Origin: Lyophyllum atratum
Lineage: Eukaryota; Basidiomycota; Agaricomycetes; Agaricales; Lyophyllaceae
Reading direction: 5' to 3'
Assembly: GCA_014905825.1 (NCBI GenBank)
Contig: JACGCN010000009.1
Coordinates: 496,001-560,000 of the forward strand
Length of the DNA: 64,000 bases
Shown here: positions 11,290 to 21,500 of the stretch, one piece after another
Layout: every line of letters begins with the position of its first letter
Numbering within the stretch: position 1 is the first letter of the stretch
The notes under the pieces: model-generated
The model's input: only the letters and a program-made list of their open reading frames with translations
The model's database searches: none
What the model was told of the DNA's origin: nothing
Translations under genes and position numbers: made by a program

Positions 11290-12140
11290 ACTATCGCTGG
11301 CTGTAAGCCTCGTTCTATACACTTCTTTTGTATCTAACATATTTCAGGCAAATCCTACGTTCAGTTATCCCTTCAAACATTCAAGCTATCCTTCAAGTGT
11401 TATCCGTTCTGCGGTATCGTCGTTTTGCTAACCTTTCAGACATTCAGTTACACCGTCCAAGTCATTGAACGGCTATCACTGCATGTAAGTCTGGTTCTCT
11501 ATTCTCCCTTTGCATGCATCCGACTTTGTTCTTGTGAACCTACGTTTGGTTACACCCTCGAACATTCACTTAGCCCTCCGCCCTTTCGTCAACCCTTCAA
11601 ACATTCGGTTACATCGTCAAATCCGTCCAACAACTCTCCTTGCACATAAGTCTCGTTCCTTTGTCGCTTCACATGTATGTAACCTCGTTCAGGTCAATCC
11701 TACGTTTGTTTAACCCTTGGAACATTCACTTAACCCTCCGCCGTTTCGTTAACCATTCCAACATTCGGTTACATCGTCAAATCCGTCCAACAACTCTCCT
11801 TTCATGTAAGTCTCGTTCTTTTGTCGCTTCACATGTATCTAACCTCGTTCAGGTCAATCCTACGTTTGTTTAACCCTTCGGGTCTCGTTAACCCTTCAAA
11901 CATTCGGTAACACTGTCAAATCCATTCAACGACTATCGCCAGCTGTAAGTCTCGTTCGATTATGCCTTCTTATGCATCTAACCTCGTTCAGGTCAATCCT
12001 CCGTTTGTTTAACCCTTCGCCGTCTCGTTAACCCTTCAAACATTCGGTAACACTGTCAAATCCATTCAATGACTATCGCCAGCTGTAAGTCTCGTTCGAT
12101 TATGCCTTCTTATGCATCTGATCCCCTTCAGGCGTATTCT
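11290..12140 (+). repeat. Tandem array of 140-185 bp units carrying splice-like signals
   Basis: Five to six diverged units. Each contains TGTAAGTCTCGTTC, then about 30 nt later CTAACCTCGTTCAG|GTCAATCC, then TTTAACCCTTCG and AACATTCGGT. In the last units the GTAAGT-to-CAG interval is 47 nt with CTAAC 10-15 nt before CAG, exactly the shape of a basidiomycete intron. The interval between 'introns' is 92-93 nt in those units and has stops in all frames on both strands. No protein is encoded. It may be an amplified piece of a spliced transcript or simply a satellite. Confidence 0.8.
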
Positions 12141-12621
12141 ATGTTTGGGTTATGCCTGCGAACATTAAGTCACAGTCTCAAATGCATGCGACGACTTCTC
12201 AAGTTCAAGTCAATGTCTATCCACGTGTAATAGAACGTCCCTTAGGTTCATTCCGCATGCATTTAAGTGGAATGTCTCTCTGCGGGTGCTCAGCACCTCT
12301 TCGCTTGCTTTTCCTGTCAGTACTAATCATTTGTTCACAGCCAGACATCCGACACCCCATCTACCAGTTTCCCTACTTCTACGTCACCAGCCTCATCAGC
12401 TTTACCAGCGACTCCTGTGAGCGGCAAGGATTACAGTGCTAGGATTTGCAGGTTAGATGCCCGCCGGCTTTCACACTATCTCGGTAAGGTGTGCTCTACT
12501 CATTCAAAGATTCGACTGCTCATGTTCTTCTACATCCTTCTAGCTTATCTATACCTAAGCCGACGACTTTGAACAAATGAAACTAAGTTCGTGCCGCTAT
12601 TGAACAAATGAAACTAAATTG
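12141..12621. other. Non-coding spacer in KDZ-1
   Basis: No recognisable gene. A 16-bp direct repeat (GAACAAATGAAACTAA) occurs twice at about 12572 and 12602, just before the 3' end of the minus-strand Cys-rich gene. Confidence 0.5.
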
Positions 12622-13307
12622 TTATTTCTCGTCCGTCACCTCTCGGCCCACCACTTCTTCGCTGTTCTCTCTCTTTGCAGGGAAGACCCACCAACCAAGG
12701 CTTCGATCGTCGCATTCTCTGTGCGCCATCTCCAAACAATAGACACAGAGCTGGCGGTCTAACCCAAAGTAATCCACGCAGGGCAGTACAAAACGATCGG
12801 GATCGAGTATGCGGGACATGTCCAACTCCGGCAGAGCAGCTTCGATACGAAATGCCTCGGCGACACGAACACGGGTTTTATCCGAGACTCTGCCTATCAC
12901 TCGGGTACAGATAGTCCCAGTGCAGAAATCGCATCGTACCCAAGGTGCCGGCTTGGTTGGACCTGGTTTAGGGTATGAGTGTAATGCGATCACGTAGAAC
13001 CCTTTGCACCATACCTACGGGCCTGCGTGTTTCTTCATTATCGGATTCGTCGGCACTGGTTAGGGTGTCTTCCGACTGCGGCGATTCGTCGGCACTGTCT
13101 GTGGTGTCTTCCATGAAAGGCGATACTGGTGGGACGACTTCTGGCTGGGATGGGACCTCTGGCAGGTGAATATAATCCTTTTTCTTTGTGCGGGAGTTTA
13201 GAGATGATTGACGGAGATCCAGACCTTGATAGATGTCAGTTTTGATTGAGAAGAGATGAGTCTGCTGTCATACGTGGGCCTGTAGCTTTGGACTGATCTT
13301 TTGGCAT
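12622..13307 (-). CDS. Third small Cys-rich protein, KDZ-1 cargo
   Basis: Start MPKDQSKATGPR at 13307, an intron ending at about 13225, an acidic Ser/Glu/Asp-rich stretch (TTDSADESPQSEDTLTSADE), a second intron near 13010-12970, then a Cys-rich C-terminal exon. Cysteines occur in WVRCDFCTGTICTRV and QLCVYCLEMAHREC, and the tail is SLGWWVFPAKRENSE. The GWWVFPAK motif matches GWALFPAK of the gene at 7825-8297, but here it follows the second CxxC rather than the first, so the family may be circularly rearranged or only loosely related. Family name and function are unknown. Exon boundaries near 13000 are tentative. Confidence 0.6.
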
Positions 13308-13449
13308 GGGTATGTTGAAGGGCGTAAGTTTGAAAACTGGACATGATATCTATATATACCACCCAAATTGATCACGCATTGTGAACCATCTCGATCGATG
13401 TTACAGATTCAGTAAGGACTTACTAAATTACAAATTCTTGTTAACCCTC

Positions 13450-14008
13450 ATGTCTGAAAGTGCCAAATACCCTGCCTCTACTCAGGCTGCTCGCCGACAA
13501 GCCTCAAGCAACTACTACTATCGGTATGTGGACACACCTGGAACCCTCAACACATTTTACCTTACTTCTTACTAGAAACCGCGAGGCTTGCCGGGAGAGA
13601 GCTCGAGTCGCAGCTGCAAAACGTCGCGCAGAAAAGTAAGAAAAATTCCTTTGACCGTACCGAGCTCACCTACTCCTTAGGAAGCTAAAAGTCATAGCAG
13701 ACACACCCTCCTCGAAAGACGAAGCTGGCAGCTCTGCCCACGTGCCCCCTCGTCTGCGACATACTGCTCAGAATGAGTCGCTCAAGGCCGCTAGGGAGCA
13801 GGCCACTAGGGCAAAGTATGACCAATTCATGAAGAGTCACTATGTTCTTGACTACGCCTTAGCGGAGAGATCCCTCGGGTTTGTAGCTCCGTTTTACTGG
13901 CACTTGAGGCAAATCGGGCTGATATTTCATGCGCTTAGGAACTTCGAAGTTGCAGCCGAGATTGTGGACGAGTGGAACATCGCGCACCATCTCTTGCATG
14001 AGGAGTAA
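13450..14008 (+). CDS. Small basic 'YY...R-rich' protein (KDZ-1 core cargo)
   Basis: Three exons: MSESAKYPASTQAARRQ...NYYYR (13450-13523), NREACRERARVAAAKRRAEK (about 13576-13635), then a last exon from about 13681 to 14008; about 150 residues. The first half is a very basic helix with the pattern Y-Y-x-x-N/H-x-E-x-x-x-E-x-x-R-x-R, which recurs at the N-terminus of the KDZ-2 gene at 30148 (YYQKHPEVKEKNRERQRRRR) with an intron at the same place, after the YY. The C-terminal half (FMKSHYVLDYALAERSLG, YWHLRQIGLIFHALRNFEVA) is helical and not recognisable. A DNA-binding accessory role is plausible from charge and conserved position, but not shown. Confidence 0.7.
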
Positions 14009-14231
14009 AAAGGAGCAGATCGTGTTTCATATCGTAGAGTAAAATATTTACCATGACCGTCGCATGGTCTTGTTTTTCAATTTCAAATATAGACCCGATG
14101 TGAGATCAATCGGTCGGCTTTTATTGAGGCAGAATAAGTGATATATGACGTGCTTACAGTTGGATGAGCATAGGTAATATATTACATGTCTATGGGACAA
14201 CGAAGTCTCGCACATCGAATTCCTACCCCTC

Positions 14232-17004
14232 ATGGCTCCTCGACACTGGGCATCTACTGATCAGCTTCAATGGCTAGAAGAGAGGCTGAGTACTTACCTT
14301 GTGGTGTATACAGCGAAGCAAAATGATGGTAAGAACAGGGGGCTTGGAAAGTTCTTCAATGACGTGAACCGGGACTGGTTCCAACAATGGACGGAATTGG
14401 ATGCTTGTATTGCGGCCGGGAAGATCCCAGAGGGGGCGGTTAGGGCTGACGATTCCAACTCGTGGAGTGACGAGCTCGAAAAAATTTGGAAGGATGCTGT
14501 TATCACACGTCAAAAAGTGAGCACTCCTTATAACAAATTGAAAACTCACTAACTCACATCCGAATGACAGCAACTGAGAAGTTGGTTCAGAAATTCCGAA
14601 AAGAGGGTTACCGGGACCCAAGGCACCGCTCGGCGAAAAAGCACCGGTCAGATGCTCTCCCTGCTGAAAGGCTCGCGGACGCGTTTACACAAGGCAGAGG
14701 AAATGTATCAGATCAAGTACAAGGAAAAAGTAAACTTACTTATCAATGAGGCGCTTGGCAGGACCGGTGGAGAGGGTAGTAAGGGAAAGGGCCGTGGAGA
14801 TGTCGAGGGCGAAGGCGAATACGACGATGATGGTGAGGGCGAGGGTGAGGGTGAGGGTGAAGGCGAGGATGAAGGGGAAGGCGACGGTGAAGGCGAGGTT
14901 ACGGGCGGCAGGAAGTCGCGTGCTTCATTGTTTCTCACGACGAGGCATGAGGTGGTTCGGAAGGCATGGTTAGCGGAAACAGAGGAAGTCAAGGAGGTCG
15001 TACGGCTGGCCCTGGAAGAGGAGAAGAACCAGAAGGCGGCGATGCTTGAAGGGAAAAAGGAAGGCCTGGAACGCACCCCTGAACAGCGCAAATTGTAAGT
15101 CTAAGTTTCACATTAGAGACCTGCTAAACATGTTAACGAACCCTTGATAGTGCGATTGCGCACCAAATAACTCTTATGGAAGCCGTCTGCGAAGAGATCC
15201 ACCGACTTACAGGATGGTCGACGGTGATAGTCGCAGGTGGGCCCGATCCGTCGCAAAAGGAGAAGATTAGATTGCAGACGTCAGTTCTTTGTCGTTGTTT
15301 ATATTGAAGTCCACTTACACGCGAATTCAGCGTCAGTTATGGTACCAATCAAGACAACAAAAGCTACCCTATCAAATACAAGGCAGACAAGCTTGCTTTT
15401 GACGAGTCTTACACTGGGTGGTTAAGAGAGGTTTATCGTAAGTTGACTAGTCTTTCTGCTTGGATGAAACAAAAGCCTCAATCCTTTTATTAGCGAAGCA
15501 CGGTATTCATGGACGCCGAGGTTTATCCGGCTCTGAGAGCAATGAGCGGATCGCTGATCCGTCAAATTTGTTGATCGCCTTTGACAAGAATGATGAAGAA
15601 TCATCGACTCCGAACCGTACCTCATCGACTCCGGACCGCACCTCCACTGCTGATATCCCTGGACCGATTTCAAAGCCTTCCGACGTGTCATCGACTTCAA
15701 ACACGGGTTCAGCCACTTCGACTCCGTCGACTCCGAAGCATAACTCCAGGGCTGGAATCGCTGAACCGATCTCAGATCCTTTCGCCTCTCAGGCCGACGT
15801 GGACACTACCACAGCTACTTCAGAATCTCTATCGGGCGGTGCGGATCAATGGTCTATTTTTGACCATGATTTCACATTGGATTCAGATCAGATAGGGGAT
15901 CCCGAGGCGACATCGACAACCAGTATACCCGTGCCATCAGAAACAGTCGGCAATCCGTCGCTCATCACACCCACCACGACGCACAGCACACATGCACAAG
16001 GCGTAGCGCATCCTGCCGTTCCTTTCTCCACAGTCGATGGCTTCTCGTTCAGCAACGAATTGTTCTCAGATTCCCTGTCTGATTACGAGACCATCACTGA
16101 GCAGCTGAACAGAGCCCACCCAGCCCACTCGATGACCACTCTTCAACCTCCGGTCCCCCTTCCCCCTCCTATTCCGATGTATCAGAGTTCTACTATGCTA
16201 CCGGCGCCGATGAACTTTTTCGGGACACACCCAGCACCCCTTCCAAATTCGCCATCGACAAGCGAATTCCACAACTTCTTTCTCCCTGATCAGTCACTTC
16301 AGCAGGCACCACCATTTCCATTCCATATGAACACTCCGATGTCCAACCACCATCAAATGGCCTCAACGCTACTTCATCCCATCTTCGCGGGCTTATCCAT
16401 TCCGTCTGCTCCAGCCCCTGCGCTGCCGGATCCTGCTCCTTCAAGTGTGCAATTGGCTGAGCTGGATGAACTTGAACAGGCTGCACTCGGACCTGTCGAT
16501 CGCGGAGACACGGGCTTCCCTATCACCCGACCTGCGTTACCAGTGACCAAGGTTGGAGTGGAGATTGGAAGCGGACGTGGACGTGGGGGTGGACGTGGAC
16601 ATGGGGCTGGACGTGGACGTGGAGGTCGAGGTGGAGGTCGAGGTGGTGGTCGAGGTGGGAAGAAGAACATAGGGACGGACGGGGTAAGCTCAAGCCCTGC
16701 CTCGGCTGGCCCGGATCAGGTTCAGCCGCCCAGTCGTGGACCGGATCACCATATCGATACCACGAACAATGTTGCCGATGCTACCGCGAACGCCCCAAAG
16801 ACCACGTCACCTAACCCAGCTGAAGAAGACCCGACCGACACTGTTGGCCTCCCATCGCGTGCGAAGCGTGTTATCAAACCCGCTCGAGATATGGATGGCA
16901 TCGCAAGACCACTTCCAGGAGAGGCTGCTGCAGCACGTGCTGCTGCTGGCTCCTCAAAGCGGAAAGCTGCTGGTTCGGCCTGCGCTTCGTCCAAGAAGAA
17001 GTGA
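14232..17004 (+). CDS. Large uncharacterised WF..W / AGGP / LAFDE protein (KDZ-1 core cargo)
   Basis: About five exons. N-terminal module: HWASTDQLQWLEERLSTYLV, then FFNDVNRDWFQQWTE (exon 1, to 14516); QLRSWFRN and LLKGSRTRLHKAEEMYQIKY in exon 2, followed by an acidic Glu-Gly repeat and a long charged helix. A later module reads RLTGWSTVIVAGGPDPSQ, VSYGTN and KLAFDESYTGWLREVY. The last exon (from about 15494) is a long Ser/Thr/Pro-rich region with a GRGRGGGRG-type RGG box at 16570-16660 and a basic tail (SSKRKAAGSACASSKKK) resembling a nuclear localisation signal. The KDZ-2 gene at 32690-34963 has the same motifs in the same order with matching introns, also at the right end of its element. 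This looks like a widespread but unnamed mushroom family, possibly a nucleic-acid-binding transposition or regulation factor. Confidence 0.75.
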
Positions 17005-18329
17005 GTGATCTCCGTTATTCTGTAGACACGGGGCGGGCTTACAACAATTCTGCAGGGGTAAGACGACTTAGTCGTTCTAAAGTACAGTCTATATACATGT
17101 CCTGAATACATACGTTACCTTGCAAATAAACTCTTAATCAGGTCTTCAGATAACAGTTACAATGCGTGATATAACATGTTGCAGAGAACTTACGAGATTT
17201 CGAGAGTATGTAGATGATATATGACCTTCTACAACTGAAGACATAGTATGGTAAAACTTCGCTACAGGTGGGAGGGAATGTGTGGATGATATACTACCTG
17301 CTACAACTGAAGGCATAGCACGTAAAAACTTTGCTATAGGTGATATATCACCGGAGTCAAACGTTAGATGATGTATCACCTGCTACAACTGGAGACATAG
17401 CGCACCAGAACTTTGCTACAGGTGATATATCACCCATAGAGCACCCTGGAAGTCACTACAGAGGTGATATATCACCAGTTTCACCATACAGAGGTGATAT
17501 ATCACGGACAATAGAGGCGATACAGGGATATGTGAGATAGGCTAGCAACAAGAAAGTGATATAACACTACTTACAATGGTATGTTGGTATCATCGAGTTC
17601 AAACGTGCTGGAGGCAAACATTCATGGGGAGCCGGGGAGTGGAGAAGGGCCCAAAGAGGGGTCGGTGGGAAATTTGACGAGCGTTCAGGGAGGAATGCGG
17701 AGGAGGGAAATGTTCATGGGGGACCTGGAGCACGGAGGAGGAAAGAGGAGTAGGTGGGAGAGGATCAGCGGGGTGGCGGGGTACATAGAAGGGCGTAGAG
17801 TCACGAGTGAATGGCGGACCGTGGCGGGAGTACATATGGCCGTGACTACATGATGAGCTGCGAGAGCGGGGTGGGGTGCGCATCCGCATAGAAGTGGCAT
17901 CCATAGATGGAGATCCCGCCGTGTCTCACGGCCCTGTCCAAGCGCGCAGTGTATTGGAAATACAGCCTAATTGGGAAGGACCGGTTTTGGAAATCCCGCT
18001 GGATCGCACCGACGTGGCCAAGGATCCCAAAATAGCCGAGAGGCGGGGTATATTTCAAATGCAGCCCAATTGGGAATGAGGGAGCGCCAGCATGGAGGCC
18101 GACACTGTAAAAATATCGTGTGAAATCAACAGCAGGTGGCATGGACGGGCAATTGCCGGGAATGAGGACATGCCGAGGTGTGCCGAGCCCTACAGCAGCT
18201 TTCAAGGGCGTGATATATCACGAAGGGCATGATATATCACCTTCCTTAATAGACATTGTAGACATTGATGCATCACCAAAAGTTTTACGACTGTGGTCAT
18301 CTGATATATGATACACGCTGCTACGCCTG
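17005..18329. repeat. KDZ-1 right subterminal region with palindromic repeats
   Basis: Non-coding. GGTGATATATCACC palindromes occur at 17339-17352, 17421-17434 and 17463-17476. Variants lie at 17493-17506, 18209-18222 (CGTGATATATCACG) and 18229-18241, and CTGATATATGAT is at 18301-18312, 17 nt from the tip. Around 17213, 17284 and 17369 there are about three copies of a 70-95 bp unit containing CTACAACTG.AG.CATAG and CTTTGCTA.AGGTG. These are likely transposase-recognition arrays, with many more copies here than on the left end. Confidence 0.82.
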
Positions 18330-18336
18330 ATTAGAG
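18330..18336. repeat. 7-bp target-site duplication of KDZ-1, right copy (ATTAGAG)
   Basis: Second copy of ATTAGAG. It joins directly to TACAGTATATAAAGG, the continuation of the copia 5' LTR. Confidence 0.97.
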
Positions 18337-18428
18337 TACAGTATATAAAGGCCTCTTCGAGGCCGTAGAATAGTTTACTAATACATTAACGTTCCCCAAC
18401 GTTCGAAGTCAGCTTATAAAGTTCAACA
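18337..18428 (+). repeat. 5' LTR, downstream part (92 bp), with TATA box
   Basis: Identical to 22770-22861 of the 3' LTR. It starts 6 bp before a TATATAAA box (18342-18349), continues with a small hairpin (GGCCTCTTCGAGGCC) and ends ...GTTCAACA. KDZ-1 has therefore separated the TATA box from the upstream LTR sequence that would act as enhancer. Confidence 0.95.
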
Positions 18429-18446
18429 GGTTATGGGCCCCGATTG
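18429..18446 (+). other. Primer-binding site of copia element
   Basis: Directly after the LTR stands GGTTATGGGCCCCGATT. Its complement contains GGGCCCATAACC, which fits the anticodon stem-loop (CAU) of initiator tRNA-Met. That suggests priming by an internal tRNA-iMet fragment, as described for copia itself. Confidence 0.7.
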
Positions 18447-18559
18447 CCTTAACTAAAGAAACAAGTACTGGTTCGATCTCATCTCTCTACTCGCCCTCTA
18501 CTCTCTTATCTGGCCGAAATCTTCGTATCACTTAATAAACAAACGCGCACATTGACGTT

Positions 18560-21500
18560 ATGTCCGAATCCTCGAATGCATACAGGATCGAGCCCTTGAA
18601 GGGCGTCGAAAACTACGCCGTGTGGAAAATCAAGATGACCGACATCCTTACAGATCAAGGTCTCGTCGAGTACGCGGACGGCACTAATAAACGTCCTGCG
18701 GAAACTGAAATGACTTCCACGGCCGGTTTGTCGTGGAGCACGAAGGACCGGAAGGCCCTATCCACCATTCGATTGCGCGTCGGTGATGGCCCGCTGGTTT
18801 ATATCGCGGGGTCGAAGTCGTCAAAAGAAGCCTGGGACGCGCTGAGCGACATGTACGAAGCGCGTGGACCCATAGGCATAGTTACGGTGCGCAGGAAGTT
18901 GTTCCGTGCGCAGTGCGAGGAAGGAGGAGATGTGGAGGAGCATATCCGCTCGATGCGCGGATACGTCGAAGAATTGGCCGGCCTGGGATCGAAAGTCAAC
19001 GACGAGGATTTCTCAATCACGTTGCTTACCTCGTTGCCCGATTCCTGGGACCCATTCATCTCGGCTGTCGACACCGCAACCCTCAAAGAAAGTCACAAGT
19101 TGATCGCGCGCGTCCTCGAGGAGGATCGTCGCATTCGCGCGCGGAACGGTGGCGATACAGCCTTGGCAGCGAAGTACAATCCTAACGTTACTTGCTACGA
19201 GTGCAACGAGAAGGGCCATATCTCGACTCACTGTCCTAAACGGAAGAAGGGTGGAGGTGGCGGTGGGAAGAGTGGAGGCGGAGGTAACTCTGGAGGCGGA
19301 AAGAAGAGAGGTTTTAGAGGTGGTAAAAAGAAGAAGGAAGAGGGGGACTCACCGAAATCTGACCAGGCCCATCAGGCATCAGACGACTACGCGTTCACAT
19401 CCTTTGATACACCCGACATCGCTCTGCCCGCGCTCACGTCGAGTTCGATTCTAGCCGACTGCGCCGCGACATCTCACATCTTCCGAGACCGCGCGCAATT
19501 CTCTTCATATGTCGACACACCAGGTCACCAAATCAAAGGCTTTGGTTCGACTGCTGGTATGGGACGCGGCACTGTCAAACTTACATCTAAAGTTGGCAGT
19601 AAGGATATGACAATCACCCTTCGGAATGTCGTTCACGCACCTGATGCCCCCTATAATCTGGTCTCTGTCAGTCGGATGACCGATGCTCGCTTCTCTCTCA
19701 AGTTTGAGGGGGAGAGCCTTCGCATTTTTGCTCCGGACGGTTCCACCGATGTTCTTCGAGGTCGCAAGATCGGGCGTCTGTACAGTCTTGATGTGCGTAT
19801 TCAGACACCAGATGTCGCCCTTGCCGCGAAGACGGGTCGTTCCTGGAAGCAGTGGCATCGCATTTTTGGGCATATGGCGATGGCGTCGGTGAAGTTACTG
19901 AAGAGGAAGAGTATGGTTGTAGGAATGGAGGTGGACGAGACTGTAGGTGCGAGCGCGGAGTGTGAAGCTTGCATCAAAGCGAAGCACCATGTGGAGTCCC
20001 TGCCAAGCAAGTCTGAAACGGTCTTCGAGGAGATCGGGGAGATGACGATGGCCGATCTGTGGGGACCCGCGCGCACTACAGGGATTAGGGGTGAGCGATA
20101 TTTCGCTGGGTTCACGGATGGAAAGGGGAGACGCACCGTCACATACTTCCTGAAGCGGAAGACGGATGACGAGACCGTCTCAGCCATCGCAAAGTATCGC
20201 GCGCACGTCAAAACTCAGACTGGGAAGGATCTAAAGACAATCCGGTTTGACAACGGGAAGGAGTTCCTAGACGAGAAAGTGCGTGCGTACCTGGCTGATC
20301 ACGGCATCCGCATCGAGACGACTGCCCCTTATTCCTCGGCCCAAAATGGTGTGGCAGAACGTGTCAACCGTACCATCGTGGAGCACACCCGGGCTATGCT
20401 ATTTCAGTATGACCTTCCAAAGTTTCTTTGGCCCGAGGCTGTTGCATATGCCACTTACCTAAAAAATCGCTCGCCCACCCGTGCGTTGAAGGATAAGACA
20501 CCAGAGGAGGTGTTCACAGGGAAGAAGCCGGATGTGTCGAGGTTGGAGGAGTTTGGGAGGAAGTGTTGGGTTTTGCATGAGGGAGGAAACATTAGCAAGC
20601 TGGAGGCGAAGTCGCGGGAGTTCATCTTCACGGGTTTATCAGATGAATCTCGTGCCTGGCGCTATTTTAATCCAGGGGCACGAATGATCCAGACGTCTCG
20701 GAACGTCATCTTCCCCACGGTCGCGAACTCGGATCACACTGCTATCGAAGGTGTTGACCCTTTGCCGCTCGAGGGGGAGCAGGGAAATACTAGCGAGCAG
20801 ACTCCAGGTCAATTAGAAACGACCGAAAACACCGAGTCCACCAAAACCATCACCAAAACCATTGCTACGCCACCACCATCACGTATTCCTGTTCCAATCC
20901 CATCACGCGAGCCGTCGACGCGCATTGCTGGATTACAGCCACAGAACTATCGTGTTCTAAATAATCCCGCAGCCCGAGGACCTCGCGAATGGCAGCACCA
21001 CGTGCCGGAAAGCCCTGACTCAGGGAACATCGCTTTTATCGACATTCCGGACTTCGCGTTCCTTGGCGATGATCAGGATGAGCCTACTAGCGTTAATGAG
21101 GCGCTCTCTTCTGACATCTGGCGCAAATCGATGGAAACCGAGCTGGATCAATTGAAGCGACTTGGCACATTCAAACTCGTTGACTTACCTCCGGATCGAG
21201 AGACTGTGAAGTCGAAGTGGGTTTGGAAGGTGAAGAGGGACGGAGATGGGAAGTTCTTGAAGGCGAAGTCGAGGTTAGTTGCGAAGGGCTTTACTCAGAA
21301 GCCAGGGGTGGATTTCTCGGAGACCTTCGCGCCCGTGGTACGCATGGATTCGCTCCGTTTACTCATTGCGATCGCTACCGCATTCCGACTCAAGATCCAT
21401 GTTGTGGATATCGTCGGCGCGTACCTCAATTCCGAATTGAAGGAAACCATTTACCTCACACAACCTCCTGGTCTCGGAGACGGCACCCCCCGCGTTTGGA

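Larger units (their letters stand above)
3544..18329. mobile_element. KDZ-1: 14.8-kb KDZ-type DNA transposon with cargo
   Basis: Edges are defined by comparison with the uninterrupted 3' LTR. The termini read CACCACTCCC... and ...GCTACGCCTG. There is no long perfect terminal inverted repeat. A 12-bp near-palindrome (GTGATATATCAT left, CTGATATATGAT right) begins exactly 17 nt inside each tip, and further copies of GTGATATATCAC follow. Genes left to right: KDZ transposase (-), small Cys-rich protein (+), second Cys-rich protein (+), TET/JBP dioxygenase (-), third Cys-rich protein (-), basic YY-motif protein (+), large WF..W/AGGP protein (+). KDZ elements carrying TET/JBP genes are known from mushrooms. 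The palindromes and the conserved accessory genes are read from this sequence. Confidence 0.92.

Noticed and set aside
11870..12040. Interstitial telomere repeats (TTAACCCTTC)
   Set aside because: The motif occurs only once or twice per 140-bp unit and is not a (TTAGGG)n tract.
11290..12140. CRISPR-like array
   Set aside because: Units are 140-185 bp and diverged, without short identical repeats and unique spacers, in a eukaryotic genome.
14708..15091. Ser/Pro-rich minus-strand frame
   Set aside because: It is the mirror of the Glu/Gly-rich coding exon of the WF..W/AGGP gene. The same applies to Ser-rich frames opposite the acidic tail at 30864-31238.
3544..18329. Classical long terminal inverted repeats
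   Set aside because: Comparing the tips gives only a few matching positions outside the palindromes. The ends are better described as short conserved tips plus subterminal palindromes.
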